64,000 nt of DNA from Gordonia amarae NBRC 15530 (GCF_000241345.1 NZ_BAED01000061.1:140606-204605), one strand, 5' to 3'; positions 26,482 through 35,470 are shown, numbered from the stretch's first letter. Numbers and translations are program-made. The notes: generated by a model from the letters alone, not told the origin.

Positions 26482-26828
26482 CAGAACACCACCATCCCGA
26501 AGTCGATGACCACCTGGCCGGAGGTCCCGTCGGGTGCGGCGACCACGAGTTCGAGAGTGACGTCGGCATCGACGTCCTCCACCACCCGCAGCGGCACGTT
26601 CACCGAACCCTGAGCGCCGATCGGGAACAGCCGCATCGGTTTTCCGTCCCGGAGCAGCGTCACCACGATCAGCTCCGACGACGAGTTGCCGCCGCGGAAA
26701 TACAGTGGCTGTGCGGTCAACCCCCCGGGCACCACATACCGCAGCCCCGTATCGGGAGATACCGGCTCGGCCAGGCCTTTGCCGACGAAGTCGAAGACGC
26801 CCTGCAGGAAGTGCGGTGTACTGGACAT
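26481..26828 (-). CDS. Conserved hypothetical protein upstream of nirB
   Basis: A 115-aa protein with no recognised catalytic motif. The sequence is rich in beta-forming stretches (YVVPGGLTAQPLYFRGGNSSSELIVVTLLRDG and a closing VDADVTLELVVAAPDGTSGQVVIDFGMVVF), suggesting a small beta sandwich. No signal peptide or membrane segment is seen. Its stop shares one nucleotide with the nirB start, so it is the first gene of the nirBD operon and may assist nitrite reductase or its regulation; that is context inference only. The ATG at 26828 is preferred over one nine codons upstream. Confidence 0.65.
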   Translation of the reverse strand: MSSTPHFLQGVFDFVGKGLAEPVSPDTGLRYVVPGGLTAQPLYFRGGNSSSELIVVTLLRDGKPMRLFPIGAQGSVNVPLRVVEDVDADVTLELVVAAPDGTSGQVVIDFGMVVF

Positions 26829-26861
26829 GCCGCCACTATCCGCGCACCCGGTCAAATGCGA

Positions 26862-26877
26862 CTTGCCGCGATGTTAC
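26862..26877 (-). promoter_or_regulatory. Possible GlnR half-site pair upstream of nir operon
   Basis: On the minus strand GTAAC-N6-GCAAG lies about 35-50 nt upstream of the first gene of the nirBD operon. It resembles half of the actinobacterial GlnR box (GTnAC-N6-GnAAC). GlnR control of nirBD is known in actinobacteria; this particular site is a weak visual match. Confidence 0.3.
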
Positions 26878-26915
26878 GGCCGCGTTGTCAGTCCCTCACC
26901 GGACCGGACGCTCCC

Positions 26916-26953
26916 AGGTGGTGACGTGAGAATGTCACGTCACCGGACCACCT
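26916..26953 (-). terminator. Hairpin downstream of fprB
   Basis: The arms are AGGTGG + TGACGTGA-type sequence on the left and TCACGTCA...CCACCT on the right. GTGACGTGA pairs with TCACGTCAC around a GAATG loop, with an outer AGGTGG/CCACCT pairing. It starts 12 nt past the fprB stop. There is no strong U tract, so it may be a Rho-assisted or non-canonical terminator. Confidence 0.55.
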
Positions 26954-26964
26954 CGAACAGAAGG

Positions 26965-28644
26965 TCAGCGTTTGCGGCGACCGGCGGCGCCGACCATGTC
27001 GGCAAGCTGGGTGAACTTGACGCGCGGACGGCCCTGTTCGGCGCCCAGACGACGCTCGATGCGGTCGATGGCACGCATGCCCCGGTAGCCGATCACATGC
27101 TTGACGCGTTTGCGGACCAGCGCGCCGAACGCCTTGGGGTCCTTGGCCGAGCGGACCAGCCTGCCGGCGACGGCGTCGGCGATGAAGTCCTCGACGGTCC
27201 GGGTGGCGCACAGCTTGTTGGCGCCGATACCGCCGCTCGGGCCGCGTTTGGCCCATCCGACCACATATCCACCCGGGACGACCTGCCCCGACTCGTCGAG
27301 TAGCCGGCCGTCGTCGTTGCGGAACACGCCACGCTCGTCGTCGAAGGCCAGTCCGGGAATCGGGGTGGACCGGTAGCCGATGGAACGCACCACCAGGTCG
27401 GTGGCGATCTTGTGGCTGGTGCCGCCGGTGCGGATGGCCACGGCGTCGACGGCGGTGTCGCCGATGATCTCCTCGGGTGCGGAGTGGAACAGGAACACGA
27501 TGCGACGGCGGGACGGATCGGCCGGTGCCGACAGGTCGGGCACCTCACCATCGGCGTTGTCGAACACCTCGATGTCGACGCCGGGGATGGCCGCGAGCGC
27601 CCGGTATTCGGGTGCGGTGTAGGCGGCGGCGTCCTGGCCGCGCCGGCCCAGCAGCACCACCTCGTGCACATTCTGCTCCCGCAGGATCTGCAGGGCACGG
27701 TCGGCGATGTCGGTGGTGGCCAGCAGTTCCGGCGGCGACACCAGGATCCGGGCCACGTCGAGGGCGACGTTGCCGGTGCCGATGATGACGGCACGTCCGG
27801 TGGCCCGATCATCACCGGCGCGGCGGATCGGCGGGCCGGCGTCGGCACCGGGGGCGGCGTTGTACCAGGCCACCAACTCGGTGGCCGACGTCGAGCCGGG
27901 CAGGTCCTCACCCGGAATGCCCAGGCGCCGGGACTCACTGGCGCCCACCGCGTAGAAGACGGCGTCGAAATGTTCGGCCAGCTCGGCCGGGGTGACCTCG
28001 TTCGGCCCGTCACCGACACCCACGTTGGTGAGCATGCTGACGCGCGGGTCGCGGTAGAGCAGGTCGAAGCTGTGCAGCACGCCCTTGGTACCCGGATGAT
28101 CGGGGGCCACACCGGCGCGCACCAGGCCACCGGGAGTGGGCAGCCGGTCGATGACGGTGACGTCGGCCTCGGTCCGGTCGAGCAGCGTACGCAGCGCGTA
28201 GCCGCCCGACGGTCCGGTGCCCACAAGCGCGATCCGTAGTCCCACAGGGAGTTTCGGGATCTCCGGGTAGGTGACGCCGGGCCAGTCGTCGTCGGTGGTG
28301 TAGGACGACGGACGGGCGGCCACCACGTCCGGGAACGGCGCCATGCCGGGCAGTTCGGCACCGGTGGGTGCGTACCCGGACTGGATGTCGGGGTTGCTCT
28401 TGTAGTAGTCGGCGTTGATGTCGATGAACACCTTGTCCCGGGCGCCGAGCTTGTCGGCCGGGTAGATGGCGTTGACCGGGCAGGCGTCGGCGCACGCGCC
28501 GCAGTCGATGCACGCCTGCGGGTCGACGTGCAGGATGTCCGAGGTGCCGAAACCGCGTTCCTCCGGGGTGGGATGAATACAGTTCACCGGGCACACGGCG
28601 ACGCACGCCGCGTCACTACAGCACGACTGGGTGATAACAAACAT
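26965..28644 (-). CDS. fprB: Ferredoxin/ferredoxin--NADP reductase fusion (FprB type)
   Basis: A 559-aa fusion of an N-terminal ferredoxin and a C-terminal adrenodoxin-reductase-like flavoprotein, as in mycobacterial FprB (Rv0886). The ferredoxin part (1-80) has CCSDAACVAVCPVNC and the second cluster CIDCGACADACP. The reductase part has FAD site GTGPSGGYALRTLL (about residue 140), NADP site GTGNVALDVARIL (about 285) and a closing GWAKRGPSGGIGANK. It moves electrons between NADPH and ferredoxin-dependent enzymes. Its start shares one nucleotide with the stop of the diiron oxygenase gene upstream, suggesting it powers that oxygenase. Confidence 0.92.
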   Translation of the reverse strand: MFVITQSCCSDAACVAVCPVNCIHPTPEERGFGTSDILHVDPQACIDCGACADACPVNAIYPADKLGARDKVFIDINADYYKSNPDIQSGYAPTGAELPGMAPFPDVVAARPSSYTTDDDWPGVTYPEIPKLPVGLRIALVGTGPSGGYALRTLLDRTEADVTVIDRLPTPGGLVRAGVAPDHPGTKGVLHSFDLLYRDPRVSMLTNVGVGDGPNEVTPAELAEHFDAVFYAVGASESRRLGIPGEDLPGSTSATELVAWYNAAPGADAGPPIRRAGDDRATGRAVIIGTGNVALDVARILVSPPELLATTDIADRALQILREQNVHEVVLLGRRGQDAAAYTAPEYRALAAIPGVDIEVFDNADGEVPDLSAPADPSRRRIVFLFHSAPEEIIGDTAVDAVAIRTGGTSHKIATDLVVRSIGYRSTPIPGLAFDDERGVFRNDDGRLLDESGQVVPGGYVVGWAKRGPSGGIGANKLCATRTVEDFIADAVAGRLVRSAKDPKAFGALVRKRVKHVIGYRGMRAIDRIERRLGAEQGRPRVKFTQLADMVGAAGRRKR

Positions 28645-29603
28645 CAGAGCATATTCGCTTTCCGGTACCAGTACATCGCAGGCTTGGTGAGCAGGCCGAC
28701 CTCATCGAGGAATTCCATCAGGTGGGCGCAGCTGCTGCGGATCATCGACTGGAAGTGAGAATTGGACTTCATCTCGGCCACCGCGCGGTCGGCGTCGAGA
28801 CCGGCGTCGGCGAAGGCCTGCCGCTGCACAAGGCTGGTGACGATGAAGTAGGCACCGAGCGCGATGTACAGGGCACTGAATTGGCGGCGGAAACCACCGA
28901 TGCCCTTCACCGAGTCGCGCACCTCCTCGCGGGCGAACTTCATGTGCCGCGACTCCTCGAGAACGTGGATCTCGTTGACGGTGCGGATGAGCGGCAGCAC
29001 CCGATCGTCGCGCATGCAGCCGCGCTGGAACACGTCGAGCACCTCTTCGGCGACGAGGATGCCGGCGTAGGCGACCTCGTTCTTGGCGGTGGCCTTGAAG
29101 AATTTGCCGGCGAACCCGACGAACGGGCGCGGCTTGTACGACCGGCCGACCAGCTTCTCCGATGCCTTGGAGAACATGATCGAGTGTCGGCATTCGTCGG
29201 CGATCTCGGTGAGCGCGAACTGGAATTCGGGGCTGTGATAAGCGCCGAGGTACTGATCGCGGATGACCATCTCCTGCAGGATCATCTCGAACCAGATACC
29301 GATGCACATGATCGACGAGAACTCGTGCCGGGTCACCGAGATGCGCTGTTCCTCGGTGAGTTCATCCCAGTAGGCGGTGCCGTAGAGCGACGACCATTCG
29401 GGGCTGCAACCGTATTTGGCGGGGTCGAGCGGTGCCGACCAGTCGATCTCGGTCATCGCGTTGCGCGACAGGCGTGCTGCCGAGGCCAACAGCCGCTTGG
29501 AAACCTCGTTGGCGCCCTCGTCACGCATGCTGACGACGTTGTCAAGAGCCCCCAGACCGGCAGCATCGGCGCTGTCGAAGTCGCGTTCCATCGCGGTTGT
29601 CAT
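28644..29603 (-). CDS. AurF-like diiron oxygenase
   Basis: A 319-aa ferritin-like protein of the AurF (p-aminobenzoate N-oxygenase) family. Diiron ligand motifs are visible: E in RHEFSSI, E and E-x2-H in LTEIADECRHSIMF, E in ILVAEEVLDVF, and VLEESRHMKFAREE. AurF enzymes oxidise arylamines to nitro compounds, while other members act on unknown substrates. The coupled fprB gene can supply electrons. The ATG at 29603 has GGAGGG 8 nt upstream; an in-frame ATG five codons earlier overlaps that site and is less likely. An 18-bp palindrome lies 20 nt upstream of the start. Confidence 0.85.
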   Translation of the reverse strand: MTTAMERDFDSADAAGLGALDNVVSMRDEGANEVSKRLLASAARLSRNAMTEIDWSAPLDPAKYGCSPEWSSLYGTAYWDELTEEQRISVTRHEFSSIMCIGIWFEMILQEMVIRDQYLGAYHSPEFQFALTEIADECRHSIMFSKASEKLVGRSYKPRPFVGFAGKFFKATAKNEVAYAGILVAEEVLDVFQRGCMRDDRVLPLIRTVNEIHVLEESRHMKFAREEVRDSVKGIGGFRRQFSALYIALGAYFIVTSLVQRQAFADAGLDADRAVAEMKSNSHFQSMIRSSCAHLMEFLDEVGLLTKPAMYWYRKANML

Positions 29604-29622
29604 CGTGTGTCCCTCCATCGCA

Positions 29623-29640
29623 GTATGACCTGAATCATAC
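29623..29640. promoter_or_regulatory. Candidate TetR-type operator before the AurF-like gene
   Basis: GTATGACCTGAATCATAC is a perfect inverted repeat (arms GTATGA/TCATAC, 6-bp spacer) 20-37 nt upstream of the diiron oxygenase start, where repressors usually bind. No regulator gene is adjacent. Confidence 0.5.
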
Positions 29641-29787
29641 CAATGAACGCTGTCATATCAATAGTCGTTGTCAAATTAGCAGGAACACGTTCACCCGTGA
29701 AGACCCCGTGCGCGGATCCCGCTCGACCATCCGCTGAGAGACTCGTCAGTTATGCGCCTCACAGTGACAGGAATCACAAACCGGGGT

Positions 29788-29816
29788 TGGGGTCGGTGTA
29801 CAACCGTTCTATACTG
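29788..29816 (+). promoter_or_regulatory. Housekeeping-type promoter of the SDR gene
   Basis: A -35-like TTGGGG (29788-29793) and -10 TATACT (29811-29816) are separated by 17 bp. Transcription would begin near 29823, leaving a leader of about 88 nt before the SDR start at 29911. Confidence 0.5.
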
Positions 29817-29910
29817 GCCGGTAAGTTGCTGGTCACATCACATCAGCAGACATCCCCCAGGGGACGCTCACCGCAGGTCAACGCCTGCGTTTCTCAGGCA
29901 GGAGTAGACA

Positions 29911-30684
29911 ATGCCCTCGATCTTCATCACCGGTGGCGCGGCCGGAATCGGCCTCGCGACGGCCGAGCGATTCTCGCGCGAAGGCTGGACCGTCGGCGTG
30001 TACGACGTCGACGCCGACGGCCTGGCCAAGGTCAAGGCCAACCACCCCGAGTGGATCACCGGCACCCTCGACGTGCGTGATGAGAACCAGTGGGCACAGG
30101 CACTCGAGGAGTTCACCTCGCACACCGGCGGCACCCTCGACGTGCTCGACAACAACGCCGGCATCCTCGTCGCCGGTCTGATCACCGACATCTCCGCCGA
30201 TGCCGTCCGCCGCCAGATCGAGATCGACGCCCTCGGCGTCGCGCTCGGCGCGCAGATCGCCCACCCCTACCTCAAGCGCACCCCCGGCGCCCACCTGGTG
30301 AACATCTCCTCCGCATCTGCCATCTACGGCCAGCCCGAGATCGCCGTGTACAGCGCCACCAAGTTCTTCGTCGCCGGACTCACCGAGGCGCTCGAACTCG
30401 AATGGGAGAACGACGACATCCGCGTCGTCGGCATCTGGCCGCTGTGGGCGAAAACCGCACTGGCACAGAACGATGCCAAGTCGACCAAGACTCTCGGCGT
30501 GCGGATCACCCCCGAGCAGGTCGCCGACAAGGTCTGGGAGTCGGTACACCCGAGCGCCCAGGACAAGCTGCTGCACCGCACCTCGTACACCGTGGGCCTG
30601 CACACCACCGTGCTGGCGAACGCGGCCAAATTCGTCCCGAACTTCGTTTCGCGCACCATCAACAAGTACCTCGCGCAGAGCTGA
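29911..30684 (+). CDS. SDR family oxidoreductase
   Basis: A 257-aa short-chain dehydrogenase. The N-terminus has the glycine motif TGGAAGIG (residues 7-14), followed by DNNAGIL (NNAG motif), catalytic Ser in NISSASAIYG and YSATK (Tyr-x3-Lys). The C-terminal part (RTSYTVGLHTTVLANAAKFVPNFVSRTINKYLAQS) may form the substrate lid or a membrane-associated helix. The AGGAG site 7 nt before the ATG supports the start. It is divergent from the AurF-like/fprB operon and ends in a strong terminator. The substrate is unknown. Confidence 0.88.
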   Translation: MPSIFITGGAAGIGLATAERFSREGWTVGVYDVDADGLAKVKANHPEWITGTLDVRDENQWAQALEEFTSHTGGTLDVLDNNAGILVAGLITDISADAVRRQIEIDALGVALGAQIAHPYLKRTPGAHLVNISSASAIYGQPEIAVYSATKFFVAGLTEALELEWENDDIRVVGIWPLWAKTALAQNDAKSTKTLGVRITPEQVADKVWESVHPSAQDKLLHRTSYTVGLHTTVLANAAKFVPNFVSRTINKYLAQS

Positions 30685-30696
30685 GTCCACTCCTCC

Positions 30697-30740
30697 GACA
30701 ATGTCCGCAGCACCGAAAGGTGTTGCGGACATTGTTGTTT
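30697..30740. terminator. Strong hairpin terminator between convergent genes
   Basis: A 17-bp stem (30698-30714 with 30719-30735, one mismatch) with a GAAA tetraloop is followed on the plus strand by TGTTT. It lies just after the SDR stop and before the convergent hydrolase stop, so it can serve the SDR and probably both directions. Confidence 0.8.
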
Positions 30741-30757
30741 GGACACGACAGCACGAC

Positions 30758-33097
30758 TCAGCCGCCGTTGAACGCCGGGCGATAGCTACGGCACGGGCGG
30801 CCGCGCTGGCCGTCACACGCCGGTAGCGGAGCACCGGCACGGGCTCCCGGAACCACCGGCAGCACAAGGGAAGAGCCGCCTACGCCGAGCCTGAGGGTGT
30901 CCACGACCCGGCCGCCGGTGGTGGGGGTGTCGAACCGCCAGGACGTCATGTCTCCGCCCGGGGCGGTGATGGTCAGGCGGATCCGGGTTCCCTTGCGGAA
31001 CACGTGCGCCACCGTGTTCAGCGCGATCCGCACGTTCTGGAATCCTGGCCGCAGCGGCTCCGGGTCGAGCCAATCACGTTTCGGCTCAAGCGTTGTCGAT
31101 GCCGAGGTGACCGAACGGAACGATGCCCTCAGGTGGCCGGTGGTGACGTAGGTTTCCTTCCCGTCCGGACGCACCTCACTGAGGGTCGCCTGCAGATCGG
31201 TGTCCCGGACCGACGACGCGAGTCGCAGATCCACACTCGCCGGACCCACCACCATCACGTCGTGATCGTTTACGGCGGAGACGAAACCGAGCCCCGAACG
31301 ACCCGGGGCCTGCTGCCAGCGGTACGGCGGCAGACCCTGCCACGGCACCTGAGAGGCGCCCACCACGTTCAGTGTTCCCGCCGGCCGCGATGCCGGGTCC
31401 GGCCGGAACGACACCGTCGATGACGCGCCGGTCCGGGTGGTCAGACGCCCGGCGCGGCCCAGCGACAGCCGCGTCCCCGCCCCCACCGACGCCGGTGGCC
31501 ACGAGGCGAAACCACGCTGCCACCGTCCCGAAAGATTGCCCGGCACAACGGGATCAGCACCGCTGTCGAACCACACCTGGATTCTGGAGTCGCGGGCGAA
31601 CCTGCGCCGCGCGTCGTCGACGTCGCGGGATCCGGTGAGCCGATCGGTGCGCACCAGGGTGCCCGGAGTCGATGTGCTGCCCGCGGATACCGCGGTGGCC
31701 AGCGCCGCCAGTCCCGGGCTGGGCACCGGCACCCGCCGGGCGACGAAGATATTCAGGAACTCGTACCACGAACTCAGCAATTGCGGTGCGGTGCTGTCGA
31801 AGTGGGGTCCGTTGATCATCTTCACCCACACATCGCGGTTTCCCTTGAACTCACCGATGATCGACGTCCACTGCGGCCCCACCTGCTCGTCCTGCACGGT
31901 TCCCGACAGCAGCACCGGCACATCGATCTTCGACGCCCAGTAGGACGGTGACCGGTGCTCCAGCAACGACGGGTTGCGCGTGGGATTCTGCTCGATCAGT
32001 TTCCGCACGTTCTGCGTCTGCAGCCGCAGCTTCTGATTGGCCAGGCAGCGCTTGTCGCCGCGGCGGATCAGCTCGCGGGCGTACGGCTGCCCGCCCGACG
32101 GCGCGGGCAGCGCGTCCTTCTGGCGTTCGGTGATCCACGAATTGGCGAAACCGGAGTTGAAGATACCGCCGGGGAAACCCGTCGAGTACAGGTCGTCGGT
32201 GATCGACATCGGGGCGATCGCCGCCAGGCTCGGCGGCCGGGTCCCGGCCACCGACAACTGCGAGATCCCCGAGTATGAGATCCCCACCAGACCCACCCGG
32301 TGACCGGAGACCCACGGCTGTGCGGCCACCGTCTCAACGATGTCGTAGCCGTCGTAGATCGTCGGATAGTCGAACAGGTCGTACGCGCCACCGGAGCAGC
32401 CGCTGCCCCGCATCTGCACCAGAACCGTCGCGAAACCCGCTGCCGGGCCCAGCGAAGCGCCGAGAACGACGCCCGGTGCGGGTGCGAGCGGGTCCGGGTT
32501 CTTCAGGCGTTTGCGCAACGCGCCCACGATCAGATCGCCGGGCGATGCCGACTGGTATCCCGAGTACTCGATCACCGTCGGAAACGGGCCGTCGGCCATC
32601 GTCTTGCCCGCCGGCAGCCGCACCATCACCGCCAGTTCCACGCCGTCGCGCATCCGGACGTAGTGGTAGCCCGCGCCGAATCGCTGGTTGCGGTACTGGG
32701 ACGGGTCCGGCGGCCGCTGCGAGCGGACCGCGAACGAATTGCCCGTCCGGCCGGCCACCTCGAACCGGTAACCCGGACCCGGCGCCAGCTCACGGACCAG
32801 GAACGAGCCGAGTCTGTCGACGCGCCCGCCGCCGGCGACCGCACCCGAGGGGCCGATCAGCCGGACCTGCGCCCCCGGCTGGGCGTCGATCAGATAGGCC
32901 TGCGTGACACTGCCCTTGCCGGTTCCCGTCCGCACCGCCGCCGACGCGCGCGGCGCATCCACCAGCCCCGCGACCACCAGCACAACGGTCAGCACAGCGA
33001 GTGCCAACAGAGCGGGGGTCGGCACGACGGGTGCCCGCAGACCCGCCGGCACCCGTCGTATCACCTGGACATCGACAAGTCCCGCAGGGTGCTTCAT
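30758..33097 (-). CDS. CocE/NonD family (X-Pro dipeptidyl-peptidase-like) serine hydrolase, secreted
   Basis: Large alpha/beta hydrolase of about 779 aa. An N-terminal hydrophobic segment (TPALLALAVLTVVLVVAGL) followed by ASAA looks like a signal peptide or anchor. The catalytic domain shows GAGYHYVRMRDGVELAVMVRLP and the nucleophile elbow GISYSG near residue 273; NGPHFDS probably carries the catalytic His. The C-terminal jelly-roll domain typical of X-Pro dipeptidyl-peptidase/cocaine-esterase proteins follows (about 540-779). It probably cleaves esters, amides or dipeptides outside the cytoplasm. The ATG at 33097 is favoured; the frame extends 27 codons upstream without a better start. Confidence 0.85.
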   Translation of the reverse strand: MKHPAGLVDVQVIRRVPAGLRAPVVPTPALLALAVLTVVLVVAGLVDAPRASAAVRTGTGKGSVTQAYLIDAQPGAQVRLIGPSGAVAGGGRVDRLGSFLVRELAPGPGYRFEVAGRTGNSFAVRSQRPPDPSQYRNQRFGAGYHYVRMRDGVELAVMVRLPAGKTMADGPFPTVIEYSGYQSASPGDLIVGALRKRLKNPDPLAPAPGVVLGASLGPAAGFATVLVQMRGSGCSGGAYDLFDYPTIYDGYDIVETVAAQPWVSGHRVGLVGISYSGISQLSVAGTRPPSLAAIAPMSITDDLYSTGFPGGIFNSGFANSWITERQKDALPAPSGGQPYARELIRRGDKRCLANQKLRLQTQNVRKLIEQNPTRNPSLLEHRSPSYWASKIDVPVLLSGTVQDEQVGPQWTSIIGEFKGNRDVWVKMINGPHFDSTAPQLLSSWYEFLNIFVARRVPVPSPGLAALATAVSAGSTSTPGTLVRTDRLTGSRDVDDARRRFARDSRIQVWFDSGADPVVPGNLSGRWQRGFASWPPASVGAGTRLSLGRAGRLTTRTGASSTVSFRPDPASRPAGTLNVVGASQVPWQGLPPYRWQQAPGRSGLGFVSAVNDHDVMVVGPASVDLRLASSVRDTDLQATLSEVRPDGKETYVTTGHLRASFRSVTSASTTLEPKRDWLDPEPLRPGFQNVRIALNTVAHVFRKGTRIRLTITAPGGDMTSWRFDTPTTGGRVVDTLRLGVGGSSLVLPVVPGARAGAPLPACDGQRGRPCRSYRPAFNGG

Positions 33098-33214
33098 AGT
33101 GCGCGACACTAAACGACGGCCGCGGCACCGGTACCGGTTCGGCAGTATTTTCACCCGCGCGGCGGCTATCCTGGACACCCGTCACTCAGGTGACACCACA
33201 CTCCGGGTACAGCA

Positions 33215-33244
33215 ATGACCGCCCCGAACCGTCGGGGCGGTCAT
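33215..33244. terminator. Perfect 13-bp hairpin downstream of rpmF
   Basis: ATGACCGCCCCGA (33215-33227) pairs perfectly with TCGGGGCGGTCAT (33232-33244) across a 4-nt loop. It lies 44 nt past the rpmF stop and most likely ends that transcript. The more U-rich flank (CGCTTTATG) is on the plus strand, so termination of an unrecognised plus-strand transcript is also possible. Confidence 0.65.
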
Positions 33245-33287
33245 CGCTTTATGTCTTGCTACCGCCGGTCACCCGGCAGCGAGGCCG

Positions 33288-33461
33288 TCAGCGTCGGTCG
33301 AGATCGAGGATCCCGGCCTGCACAGCCTTGACGAGGCGACGCGGCAGACGCTGCGGAACGCCGTTCACCTTCACCTCCTGGAGTGCGGGATTGTCCGCTT
33401 TCCACTGCGAACGACGGCTACGGGAGTTGGCCCGCGACATCCGGCGCTTCGGAACAGCCAT
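33288..33461 (-). CDS. rpmF: 50S ribosomal protein L32
   Basis: A 57-aa basic protein beginning [21 protein letters not shown], closely matching mycobacterial L32 in length and sequence. It has none of the zinc-binding Cys pairs found in C+ forms of L32, so it is the zinc-independent type. It is a structural component of the large ribosomal subunit. GAAGGG lies 7 nt before the ATG. It is a single-gene unit ending at a strong hairpin. Confidence 0.95.
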   Translation of the reverse strand: MAVPKRRMSRANSRSRRSQWKADNPALQEVKVNGVPQRLPRRLVKAVQAGILDLDRR

Positions 33462-33649
33462 GGTTGAACCCTTCTTGTTACTGTCTGCACTACAAGTCTT
33501 CGCGCGACCGCCTGTGGTGCGCATCGAAGCTCGTAGGACGACCGGCCGAACTGTGCGCAGCACCCCACCGGGCGCGACACACAACCCGACCAGACTACCG
33601 CCGATGACCGTAAAGCTCCAAAACGGCCCGCCCCGGGCAGGGGAGTATG

Positions 33650-34375
33650 TCAGCCGGCCGCCACCACGACCCCCCAGAACACGATCGCGGCGACGGTCAG
33701 GGCGATGGTGATCCAACCGAGCACGATGCCCGCGGTCGCCATCCCCTCACCGGTCTGTGTGCCACCCGATGCCGCGATCTCCCGCTTGGCCTGCGGGCCC
33801 AGGATCACCGCGGGGATGGCGATGAGGGCGCCGAGGCAGAAGCTCAGACCCAGCAGGCCGACGATGCCGCAGACGAGTGCGCCAATCGCCTTGCCGTTGT
33901 TGGTGGGCGTCCCCACGTAGGGCGGGACTCCGTATCCGGGGGTTCCGTAGGCGCCGTACGGGGTGGGTGTGTACTGCCCCGGTGTGTACTGACCGGCCGG
34001 GTACTGGGCCGCCCCGTACTGACCTGCCCCGAACTGGTCGGCCCCGAACGTGCCGGGCGTCGATCCGTAGGGGTTGGGGGTGGCGCCGGGGTCGGCGTAC
34101 CGGCTGTCGGGCGTTGGTGTCGGCTGCGACAGATCGGGTTGCGACGGCGAACCGATCTGGGTGGGCACATCGAACTGCGACGGGACACCGAACTGGGTCG
34201 GTGCGAACTGTGCGGCGTTGCCCTCCCCTTCGGCCGGAACCTGCGACCACCCCTCCGGGGTGTTGCCGAACTTCGCTGTGCCCGCCGGACCCGCGTCATC
34301 ATGCTTGGTCAGGTCCGGTCCCTTGGTCAGGTCCGGTCCCTGGTTCGGGTCGGGAGTTCCGTTCGGGTAGGACAT
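33650..34375 (-). CDS. DUF4190 membrane protein with Gln/Tyr/Gly-rich tail
   Basis: A 241-aa protein in two parts. Residues 1-155 are low-complexity and probably disordered, with repeated GQY/PxQ units ([20 protein letters not shown]). Residues 160-241 form a DUF4190-type module with two membrane segments ([36 protein letters not shown] and [23 protein letters not shown]). Such proteins are common in actinobacterial envelopes and have no known function. The start has GGAGG 7-8 nt upstream. It is divergent from the AEC carrier. Confidence 0.8.
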   Translation of the reverse strand: MSYPNGTPDPNQGPDLTKGPDLTKHDDAGPAGTAKFGNTPEGWSQVPAEGEGNAAQFAPTQFGVPSQFDVPTQIGSPSQPDLSQPTPTPDSRYADPGATPNPYGSTPGTFGADQFGAGQYGAAQYPAGQYTPGQYTPTPYGAYGTPGYGVPPYVGTPTNNGKAIGALVCGIVGLLGLSFCLGALIAIPAVILGPQAKREIAASGGTQTGEGMATAGIVLGWITIALTVAAIVFWGVVVAAG

Positions 34376-34493
34376 CTGTTGCCTCCATAGCTGGGCGTCC
34401 CGGCCACCGGAATATCGCCGGGTCCGGGCACTCGTGCCGCCCAGAGTAGCGGGGTACCCCAGGCGAGGGGCCGGTCACACCGGGGGACCTCTC

Positions 34494-34507
34494 TAGAATC
34501 ATTCAAG
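34494..34507 (+). promoter_or_regulatory. -10 element giving a probable leaderless transcript
   Basis: TAGAAT at 34494-34499 lies 7 nt before the GTG start of the AEC carrier. This is the distance expected for a transcription start on the first base of the codon. No ribosome site is present, consistent with leaderless translation. Confidence 0.5.
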
Positions 34508-35451
34508 TGTCTGGCGTGATCTCCGGCTTTACCGTCATCTTCATCGTCGTCGGTGCCGGGTATCTGCTCGGACGCACGAACACCCTCGGCGAGCATGCGC
34601 ACGAGGTGCTCTCCCGCCTTGTTTTCTTCGTGTGCACGCCGGCGTTGCTGCTGCATTCGCTGGTGACCTCGGATCTGTCGGTGGTGTTCTCCTCCACGTT
34701 GGTCATCGCGGGCGGTTGCGCGTCGGCCATCGGCCTGGTCTACCTGCTGATCGCGGGCCCGTGGCTGCGCAGGCCGATTCCCGAACTCACCATCGGCGCG
34801 TTGTCGTCGTCGTATGTGAACAGCGTCAATCTGGGTCTGCCCATCGCGATCTTCGTGCTCGACGACGCCTCGTTCATCGCGCCGCTGCTGTTGTTCCAGA
34901 TCCTCATCTACTCGCCGATCGCGCTGACCACCCTCGACCTGACCGCGCTCGGGCGGCAATCCGGAACCGGATGGCGCAGCACCCTGCGCGATGCGGTGAT
35001 CACCCCCGTCACCAATCCGATCGTCCTCGGCGGTATTGCCGGGCTGATCATCTCGCTGATCGGCTGGCATCCGCCCGAGGCCATCATGAAGTCGTTCGAC
35101 ATGCTCGGCTCGGCGTCGGTACCGGCGGCGCTGCTGGCGTTCGGACTGTCGCTGACCGGTGTGGCGGTGTTCAAGAAGGGTGAGGCCCCGCGCCGCGACA
35201 TCGCCCTCGCGAGCGTGCTCAAACTCGTCGTGATGCCGGCGATGGTGTACGTGGTGGCACGGTTCGGGTTCGGTGAGACCGGCCATCAGCTGTTCGCTCA
35301 GGTGGTGATAGCCGCGCTGCCCACCGCCCAGAACGTGCTGGTATACGCCACCCGCTACCGCCGCGGCCAGATCCTGGCCCGCGACACCGCTCTGATCACC
35401 ACCCTCGGCTCCATCCCCACCATCGCGGTGATCGCCCTCCTCCTGGCCTGA
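34507..35451 (+). CDS. AEC family (auxin efflux carrier-like) transporter
   Basis: A 314-aa integral membrane protein with about ten hydrophobic segments. It opens with SGFTVIFIVVGAGYLLGR and has the characteristic RLVFFVCTPALLLHSL and YVNSVNLGLPIAIFVLDD segments and a closing repeat with LKLVVMPAMVYVVARFG and ALPTAQNVLVYATRY. Bacterial AEC proteins export or exchange organic acids and other small anions. The substrate here is unknown. The start is GTG, probably leaderless. A long hairpin follows the stop. Confidence 0.88.
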   Translation: MSGVISGFTVIFIVVGAGYLLGRTNTLGEHAHEVLSRLVFFVCTPALLLHSLVTSDLSVVFSSTLVIAGGCASAIGLVYLLIAGPWLRRPIPELTIGALSSSYVNSVNLGLPIAIFVLDDASFIAPLLLFQILIYSPIALTTLDLTALGRQSGTGWRSTLRDAVITPVTNPIVLGGIAGLIISLIGWHPPEAIMKSFDMLGSASVPAALLAFGLSLTGVAVFKKGEAPRRDIALASVLKLVVMPAMVYVVARFGFGETGHQLFAQVVIAALPTAQNVLVYATRYRRGQILARDTALITTLGSIPTIAVIALLLA

Positions 35452-35470
35452 CCCCTTGGCCTGAACCCCG

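Noticed and set aside
29619..29910. Small peptide gene starting at 29643 in the divergent region
   Set aside because: No ribosome site precedes it, it covers the promoter of the SDR gene, and its composition is not gene-like.
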